Source of the DNA: Sorangium cellulosum So0157-2
GTDB lineage: Bacteria > Myxococcota_A > Polyangia > Polyangiales > Polyangiaceae
DNA length: 64,000 nt
Direction: 5' to 3'
Assembly: GCF_000418325.1 (NCBI RefSeq)
Contig: NC_021658.1
Span: 8,880,001 to 8,944,000 of the forward strand
Shown here piece by piece: positions 58,941 to 64,000 of the stretch (position 1 is its first letter; each line of letters starts with the position of its first letter). The notes under the pieces were generated by a model. It had not been told where the DNA came from. It worked only from the letters and a program-made list of their open reading frames with translations, and searched no databases. A program made the translations under genes and the position numbers.

Positions 58941-60563
58941 TCAGAAGAAGCTGTACAGCGACAGCTTGAAGCGCTCGTTGGTCGCGGTCACGTCGTCGGC
59001 GAAGGTCTGCTCCGAGCGCTGGAACGAGAGGCCCGCGCGGAGGGCCGGCATGATGTCGACGAACAGGTTGCCATCGATGTAGCGCGACTCGCGGAAGGCG
59101 GTGCGAAGGTCCCTGTAGCCGTGCTCCGCCGTGATCCGATCCGACCAGCCCTGGGTATAGTTGGCGGAGACGGAGACGCGGCCCGAGGGCGGCAGATAGT
59201 ACTGGAGACCGATCATCATCCCGCGCCAGCCGATGGTCTTGAGGTTGTTGTTCGCGTCGTACACCGCGAGGCCGTTGTCGATGTCCGGCGTGTAGACCGC
59301 GCCGTCCGCAAGCGGCGGGCTCGGCACGTTGCTCGCGACGCCCACGATGTCCGCGATGCCCGTGCCGGAGAAGAACGAGCCGGTCAACGTCAGCGCATTG
59401 CCCGGATCGTCGAGCGCGCTCGCCGGGATGATCGGGACCATCGCATCGACCGAGATCGCGTAGGCGTTGGCCGACCTCGAGTAGAGCGGGGCGGCGGCGT
59501 GCTCGGCCACCTTCAAGTGGCGGAACGTGCCGGAGACGCCGATGGACAGCGGGTCGATCAACATCCCGCCCGCGCCCAGCGTGTGAATCCCCTTCCAGCC
59601 GTTGACGCCGAAGCGCATCCCCGCCTGGATGTCCGGGATCTCGGAGTCGCGCTGCGGCGGCTTGACGGCCGCCGCCGCGAGCTCGAAGTTCAAGGGCTCC
59701 GACTTGAAGGTGTGGCCGACGCGCAGCTGCGGCATCCTGCCGAAGACCTGATTCATCACCGGGAAGAACGACGTGGTGGCCGGGAAGAAGAACGGCTGCC
59801 ACCCGAACAGGTGATAGGTCTGGCCAATCACCACGTCGACGTAATCCGACTCCACCTTGATGTACGCCTGGCGCAGGCGGAAGGTCCCGCTGCTCACCAG
59901 CGCGGCCTCCGAGACGTTGGGCGGCTGGCTGCCGAAGAAGTCGAGCTCCAGGGCGGCGGTGGTCTTGAACCCCTCGTACTCGGGCGCGCTCACCTTGACG
60001 CCGAGCCGGGAGTTCCGCGTCGTGAAATGCGTGCGGGCGTGCCTGCCCGCATAGGTGTCCTCGCGCTGGATCACCGTCGCCCCCACCGACTCGCCGAAGC
60101 TCTGGGTGGAGTCGTGCATGATGTCGAACTCCGCCATCCCGTAGATCGTGGCCTTCCACTTGGAGGTCACGGCAACGGGCGCCGCGGCGGGCGGCTTGGC
60201 CAGGTCCGCGGGGGGAGCCGGCGGCGGGGCCGCGGCCGCAGGCCCGATGCCCGCCATCGGCGGAGGCGTGGCCGGCGCCTGCGTGCCGGTCGGCAGCTGC
60301 GTCATGCCAGCGTCCGGCTGGGGAGCCTGCGCCGCCGCCGGCGCGGCCGCGGCCGCCGGCGCGGGCGCAACCGCCGCGGGCGCCGCGGGCGCAACCGCCG
60401 GAGCAGGCGCAACCGCCGGAGCAGGCGCAGCCGCCGGAGCAGGCGCAGCCGGAGGAGGCGCCGCGCCCCGCGGCGGCGCAGGCGGGGGAGCCTGGCCGTG
60501 CGCGGCCCCCGCCACGAAGAGAATCGACGCACCCAACAGGTTCGCAACCTTCGATTGGTTCAT
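58941..60563 (-). CDS. Outer-membrane porin with long Ala/Pro-rich N-terminal linker
   Basis: Protein of 540 aa. A signal peptide (NLLGASILFVAGAAHGQ) is followed by about 110 residues of almost pure Ala/Pro, then a beta-barrel of about 400 residues that starts WKATIYGMAEFDIMHDS and ends with aromatic FKLSLYSFF, the C-terminal Phe signature for barrel assembly. Barrel strands include HFTTRNSRLGVKVSAPEY, AALELDFFG and IGQTYHLFGWQPFFF. The Ala/Pro linker may span the periplasm or contact peptidoglycan. It lies at the end of a minus-strand cluster for sugar-acid breakdown and likely admits the substrate. The upstream 90 bases contain an AT-rich stretch and a GGCGCC inverted repeat (60587-60611). 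Confidence 0.85.
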   Translation of the reverse strand: MNQSKVANLLGASILFVAGAAHGQAPPPAPPRGAAPPPAAPAPAAAPAPAVAPAPAVAPAAPAAVAPAPAAAAAPAAAQAPQPDAGMTQLPTGTQAPATPPPMAGIGPAAAAPPPAPPADLAKPPAAAPVAVTSKWKATIYGMAEFDIMHDSTQSFGESVGATVIQREDTYAGRHARTHFTTRNSRLGVKVSAPEYEGFKTTAALELDFFGSQPPNVSEAALVSSGTFRLRQAYIKVESDYVDVVIGQTYHLFGWQPFFFPATTSFFPVMNQVFGRMPQLRVGHTFKSEPLNFELAAAAVKPPQRDSEIPDIQAGMRFGVNGWKGIHTLGAGGMLIDPLSIGVSGTFRHLKVAEHAAAPLYSRSANAYAISVDAMVPIIPASALDDPGNALTLTGSFFSGTGIADIVGVASNVPSPPLADGAVYTPDIDNGLAVYDANNNLKTIGWRGMMIGLQYYLPPSGRVSVSANYTQGWSDRITAEHGYRDLRTAFRESRYIDGNLFVDIMPALRAGLSFQRSEQTFADDVTATNERFKLSLYSFF

Positions 60564-60743
60564 GTCCGAAGCCCCTGGTGTTCGATGGCGCCTGGAATCC
60601 TCACTGGCGCCACAAGTCATTGATTTCATTAGAATTTTTATTTCTTTACACCGGACGGATCACGGCCCGGCGTCGCGTCGATCTCTGCCCGGCAGCGCGG
60701 GAGAGCTCGACGCGGCGAACGGCGCTTACGTTTCCTGTGCCCC

Positions 60744-61385
60744 TTAGGCCTGGCGGGCCGCTTCGCGGAACGCGCGGGCGCGTGCGACGAGCTCCTCGCG
60801 CCGCCCCTCGCGCAGGAGCTTGAGATCCACGAGGTTGCTGCCGACGCCGACGGCCACCGCGCCCGCGGCGAGGAACGCGCCCAGGTTCTGCAGCGTCGCG
60901 CCGCCGGTGGGCATGAGCGGGATGTGCGGCAGAGGCGCCTTGAGCGACTTCAGATACGAGGCGCCGCCGAGGGCGTCGCAGGGGAACACCTTCACGACGT
61001 CCCCGCCCGCACGGTGCGCCGCCACGACCTCGGTCGGCGTGAGCGCGCCGGGCGCGCTCACCACGTTCATCGCGAGGCACGCCTTGACCGTCCCCTCGTC
61101 GAGCGCGGGGCTGACGACGAAGCGCGCCCCCGCCTCGACGCACGCCTCGGCGGTGCGGGCGTCGAGCACGGTGCCCGCGCCGACCAGCGCCCGATCGCCG
61201 TGGCGCGCCGCGACCTCGCGCACGACCTCGACCGCGCCGGGCACCGTCATCGTGATCTCGAGGACGTCGATCCCTCCCTCGAGGAGGGCGTCGACCGCCT
61301 GGAGCGCCTCGTCGGCCGAGCCCGCGCGCACGACAGGCACGACGCGCGTGCGACCGATCCACCCCAGCACGTCTTGCTTGTTCAT
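60744..61385 (-). CDS. eda: KDPG/KHG aldolase
   Basis: Protein of 213 aa. A class I aldolase cleaving 2-keto-3-deoxy-6-phosphogluconate to pyruvate and glyceraldehyde 3-phosphate. Visible sites: VVPVVRAGSADEALQAVDAL, the Glu in VLEITMTVPG, LVGAGTVLDARTAEACVEAG, the Schiff-base Lys in VVKVFPCDALGG, and the phosphate-binding LMPTGGATLQN and AVGVGSNLV. Length is standard. Its ATG overlaps the KDG kinase stop (ATGA, 61382-61385), so the kinase product passes to the enzyme made alongside it. It completes the lower uronate/Entner-Doudoroff branch. Confidence 0.94.
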   Translation of the reverse strand: MNKQDVLGWIGRTRVVPVVRAGSADEALQAVDALLEGGIDVLEITMTVPGAVEVVREVAARHGDRALVGAGTVLDARTAEACVEAGARFVVSPALDEGTVKACLAMNVVSAPGALTPTEVVAAHRAGGDVVKVFPCDALGGASYLKSLKAPLPHIPLMPTGGATLQNLGAFLAAGAVAVGVGSNLVDLKLLREGRREELVARARAFREAARQA

Positions 61386-62479
61386 CGATCCACCCGGGCC
61401 GTGCCCATCTTCATCGCCTTGAGTACCTCGTCGAGCGTCGCCATCGTGGTGTCGCCGGGCGTCGTCATCGCGAGCGCCCCGTGCGCCGCGCCGCAGTCGA
61501 CGGCCCACTGCGGCCCCTTGCCCGCGAGGAAGCCGTAGATGAGGCCGGAAGCGAACGAGTCGCCGCCGCCCACGCGGTCGTAGATCTCCAGGTCCTTGCG
61601 CTCCGGCGCCTGGTAGAGCCGGCCGCCCTGGTACAGCACCGCGCTCCAGTCGTTGCGCGTCGCCGACGTCGCCACGCGCAGGGTCGTCGCGACCGCCTGG
61701 ATGTTCGGGAACGCCTCGATGACGCGCTGGATCATCGCCTCGAACGCGCCGACGTGGAGGTGCTTGTGCCCCTCGTCGAGGTCCTCGACCTCGAAGCCGA
61801 GCGCCGCCGTGAAGTCCTCCTCGTTGCCCAGCATCACGTCGACGTACGGCGCGAGCGCGCGGTTGACCTCCCGCGCGCGGGCCTGGCCGCCGATCGCCTT
61901 CCAGAGCGAAGGGCGGTAGTTCAGATCGTACGAGACGACGACCCCGTGCCGCCTGGCCGACTCCATCGCCTCCTTGGCCACCCCCGGCGTGGTCTCGGAG
62001 AGCGCGGCGAAGATGCCGCCGGTGTGGAACCACCGCGCGCCCTCCCGGCCGAAGATCGCGTCCCAGTCGATGTCGCCGGCCTTCAGCTGCGACGCGGCGG
62101 TGTGGCCGCGGTCCGAGACGCCGACCGCCCCGCGGATGCCGAAGCCCCGCTCGGTGAAGTTCAGGCCGTTGCGCACGGTCCGCCCCACGCCGTCGTGGGG
62201 CACCCAGCGCAGGTGCGAGAGGTCCACGCCGCCCTGCAGCATGAGGTCCTCGATGAGCCGCCCGACGGGGTTGTCCGCCAGGGAGGTCACGATCGCCGAC
62301 CTGAGCCGGAAGCAGCGGCGGAGGCCGCGCGCGACGTTGTACTCGCCGCCGCCCTCCCAGGCGTGGAAGCCGCGGGCGGTCGAGATCCGACCGTCGCCGG
62401 GATCGAGGCGCAGCATGACCTCGCCGAGGGAGACGAGGTCCCAGCGGCAGTCGGCAGGATCGCGGAGCGTGAAGGACAT
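61382..62479 (-). CDS. kdgK: 2-keto-3-deoxygluconate kinase (PfkB family)
   Basis: Protein of 365 aa. PfkB features: DLVSLGEVMLRLDPGDGRIS, WEGGGEYNVARGLRRCF, IVTSLADNPVGRLIEDL, and the catalytic-base motif RVGGGDSFASGLIYG with Asp. It phosphorylates 2-keto-3-deoxygluconate to KDPG, the substrate of the next gene's product; the assignment rests on this coupling, since PfkB sequence alone would allow another sugar acid. GGTTTACCGGTTTAGG (62480-62495), with a direct repeat of GGTTTA, sits at the start codon and could be an operator. No strong ribosome site seen. Confidence 0.88.
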   Translation of the reverse strand: MSFTLRDPADCRWDLVSLGEVMLRLDPGDGRISTARGFHAWEGGGEYNVARGLRRCFRLRSAIVTSLADNPVGRLIEDLMLQGGVDLSHLRWVPHDGVGRTVRNGLNFTERGFGIRGAVGVSDRGHTAASQLKAGDIDWDAIFGREGARWFHTGGIFAALSETTPGVAKEAMESARRHGVVVSYDLNYRPSLWKAIGGQARAREVNRALAPYVDVMLGNEEDFTAALGFEVEDLDEGHKHLHVGAFEAMIQRVIEAFPNIQAVATTLRVATSATRNDWSAVLYQGGRLYQAPERKDLEIYDRVGGGDSFASGLIYGFLAGKGPQWAVDCGAAHGALAMTTPGDTTMATLDEVLKAMKMGTARVDR

Positions 62480-62582
62480 GGTTTACCGGTTTAGGAGGGC
62501 TGGCCCCGCGACGGAAGGGCCAAATCGAGGAGGTGGACCCGAACGGCCGAGCAGAGGCGACGAGGCTCGCCGAGGGCGGTGA

Positions 62583-64000
62583 TCACGGGCTGCCCCCCGG
62601 CGCGCGCGTCGACTGCACCTCGGTGGCGGACGGGCCGATGTAGCCCTTGGCGCTCGCGCCCTTCGACTCGACGACGGGCCTCCCGTCGCGGTCGAGCTTG
62701 ACGAGCTCGGCCTTGGTCCCCTGGGCCGTCGGCCAGAGGTACCAGCGCGCGTCCATCCAGCCCACGTGCGCCGCGGGGCCCTCGACCGGCGCGCCCGTCG
62801 CGCCGAGCTGGCCGGGCCGCGTCGCGCGGTAGTCGTCGACGGAGGCGTACGGAGGGCGGTTGAGGGCGAGCTGCAGGCCCGCGATGCTGGCGAGCATCGC
62901 CAGGCCGCCGGCGACGATCGCCGCCTGCGGCACGCGCCGCTTGGGCGTGACCGGCTCGACGCGCGGCAGGAGGAGGTGCAGCACGAGCAACCCGACGAGG
63001 TACAGGCTCCCCGCGAGCAGGAACGGCAGCGCGTACGAGCCGGTGAGCGTGAGCGACCGGCCCACGAAGATCTGGAAGATCGCCCCGCCGACGACGCCGA
63101 ACGCGGTCTTGATGCCGACCACCGTCGCCATCGCCGGGCGAGGCAGGGTGTCCGAGACCAGCGTGTAGAGGTTGCTGCTCCAGCCCTGGTGCGCCGCCGC
63201 GGCGAGCGACAGGAGCGCGACCGCGACGTACACCGACGGGATGCCGCCGACGCTCGGGACGTCGACGAGCTGCCCGACCGCCATGACCGGCACCGCGGCG
63301 AGCGCGCAGGCGAGCATCGCGAGCTTCCGCGCCGTGCCGACCGAGCGGCCGCGCGCGATGAGCTTCGAGGAGAGCCAGCCGCCGCCGATCGCGCCGACGT
63401 CGGCCACGATGAACACGACCGGGATCGCGTAGGCCATGAACGTCGGCGTCAGCTTGAACTCGCCGACGAGGAACTTCGGCAGCCAGGTGAGGTAGAACCA
63501 CCACGGCGCGTCGGTGAAGAACTTCGCCATCGCGACCGCGTAGACGGGCCGCATCCCGAACACCTCGCTGACGCCGAGGGACTCGGTCGACTCCTTCGCG
63601 TCGGAGCGGATGTGCGCGAGCTCCTCGGGCGAGACCTTCGGGTGCTCCTCCGGCCGCCGGTAGAGGCGCGTCCAGAAGAAGATCCACACGACGCCGATCC
63701 CGCCGAGGACGAGGAAGCAGGCGCGCCAGCCGTACGCCTCCGCGATGCGCACCGCGAGGAGCGGGGCGAGGATGGCGCCCACGTTCGAGCCGCAGTTGAA
63801 CAGGCCGGTCGCGAGCGCCCTCTCCCTCTTGGGGAACCACTCCGCGACGGTGCGGACGGCGGACGGGAAGTTGCCCGCCTCGCCGACCCCGAGCAGGAAG
63901 CGGATCGCCGCGAAGCCGCCGAAGCTGCCGACGAAGGCGTGGGCCGCTGAGGCGATGTTCCAGACCAGGAACGTCGCGCTGAGCCCCTTGCCGGTGCCGA
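62583..64000 (-). CDS. MFS sugar-acid transporter (anion:cation symporter type), 5' partial, with extra C-terminal helix and tail
   Basis: At least 472 aa; the 5' end is beyond the window. The readable sequence from base 63998 (GLSATFLVWNIASAAHAFVG, FLLGVGEAGNFPSAVRTVAEWF, ERALATGLFNCGSNVGAIL) is typical of the ACS group of the major facilitator superfamily, as in hexuronate transporters (ExuT). Helices continue to LPFLLAGSLYLVGLLVLHLLL. Unusually, an additional helix (AAIVAGGLAMLASIAGLQLAL) and a soluble tail of about 80 residues (PYASVDDYRATRPGQLG onward) follow helix 12. It is upstream of kdgK and eda, consistent with uptake of galacturonate, glucuronate or KDG. Confidence 0.88.
   Translation of the reverse strand, partial: GTGKGLSATFLVWNIASAAHAFVGSFGGFAAIRFLLGVGEAGNFPSAVRTVAEWFPKRERALATGLFNCGSNVGAILAPLLAVRIAEAYGWRACFLVLGGIGVVWIFFWTRLYRRPEEHPKVSPEELAHIRSDAKESTESLGVSEVFGMRPVYAVAMAKFFTDAPWWFYLTWLPKFLVGEFKLTPTFMAYAIPVVFIVADVGAIGGGWLSSKLIARGRSVGTARKLAMLACALAAVPVMAVGQLVDVPSVGGIPSVYVAVALLSLAAAAHQGWSSNLYTLVSDTLPRPAMATVVGIKTAFGVVGGAIFQIFVGRSLTLTGSYALPFLLAGSLYLVGLLVLHLLLPRVEPVTPKRRVPQAAIVAGGLAMLASIAGLQLALNRPPYASVDDYRATRPGQLGATGAPVEGPAAHVGWMDARWYLWPTAQGTKAELVKLDRDGRPVVESKGASAKGYIGPSATEVQSTRAPGGSP

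Noticed and set aside
60180..60500. GC-rich repetitive DNA in the porin gene considered as a separate repeat element
   Set aside because: It encodes the Ala/Pro linker in frame; the repetition follows from the amino-acid composition.

Overview
The window comes from a very GC-rich genome with strong G/C at third codon positions. The gene content fits a soil myxobacterium of the Sorangium/Polyangium type: NRPS megasynthase modules, giant Ser/Thr-kinase/AAA/GAF hybrid signalling proteins, many two-component hybrids, secreted lipoproteins with Gly/Thr- or Pro/Ala-rich linkers, ECF sigma factors, polysaccharidases and a cellulose-binding protease. The taxonomic guess is inference from content; no rRNA or other marker is present. 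No tRNA, rRNA, CRISPR array or intact insertion sequence was seen.

Layout. 1-3.3 kb: the 3' end of an NRPS (C-A-PCP, no thioesterase), frame-broken at the C-A linker and carrying an in-frame 198-bp tandem duplication in the A domain. 3.8-7.3 kb: a lipoprotein S12 serine hydrolase, a Pro/Ala-rich membrane protein and a DUF1704 metallopeptidase. 7.6-10.4 kb: a SigG-type ECF sigma factor followed by DoxX, VOC and GST genes, a likely stress/detoxification group. 10.4-11.3 kb: gene remnants. 11.4-25.7 kb: a signalling block with a 1850-aa pseudokinase/AAA/GAF/PAS/histidine kinase, an ArsR repressor, a double histidine kinase hybrid, a shortened LysR regulator with a divergent SnoaL gene, and a sigma-54 response regulator with its sensor kinase. 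26-29.4 kb: SulP transporter, small membrane protein, repeats, a decayed SnoaL copy and an AHSA1/SRPBCC gene whose promoter carries the same AACY-N4-GGTT operator as the ArsR gene 11 kb away. 29.5-32.1 kb: an overlapping AAA ATPase plus PD-(D/E)xK nuclease pair, the best candidate for an undescribed (probably anti-phage) system. 32-38.6 kb: hypothetical gene, DUF4180, M55 D-aminopeptidase, small Cys-rich secreted protein, DUF2935 protein, and a YCII-ECF42 sigma operon with an apparent self-promoter.

38.8-58 kb is an accessory region. Intact genes are a trypsin-like protease with a CBM3 domain, a PEBP lipoprotein, a second giant kinase ending in STAS, a GH8 glycosidase, a P450-ferredoxin operon, an NmrA-like reductase with an AraC regulator, a zinc peptidase and an intradiol dioxygenase. 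They are interleaved with deletion scars: broken quinone oxidoreductase, AraC stub, RDD stub, GH43 remnant and FAD-oxidase tail. 58-64 kb: a His/Cys-rich lipoprotein, then a minus-strand sugar-acid catabolic cluster (MFS transporter, KDG kinase, KDPG aldolase, outer-membrane porin), probably taking up uronates or their breakdown products and converting them to pyruvate and glyceraldehyde 3-phosphate.

Recurrent themes are overlapping ATGA/TTGA start-stop junctions in operons, and an unusual density of internally deleted or truncated genes.
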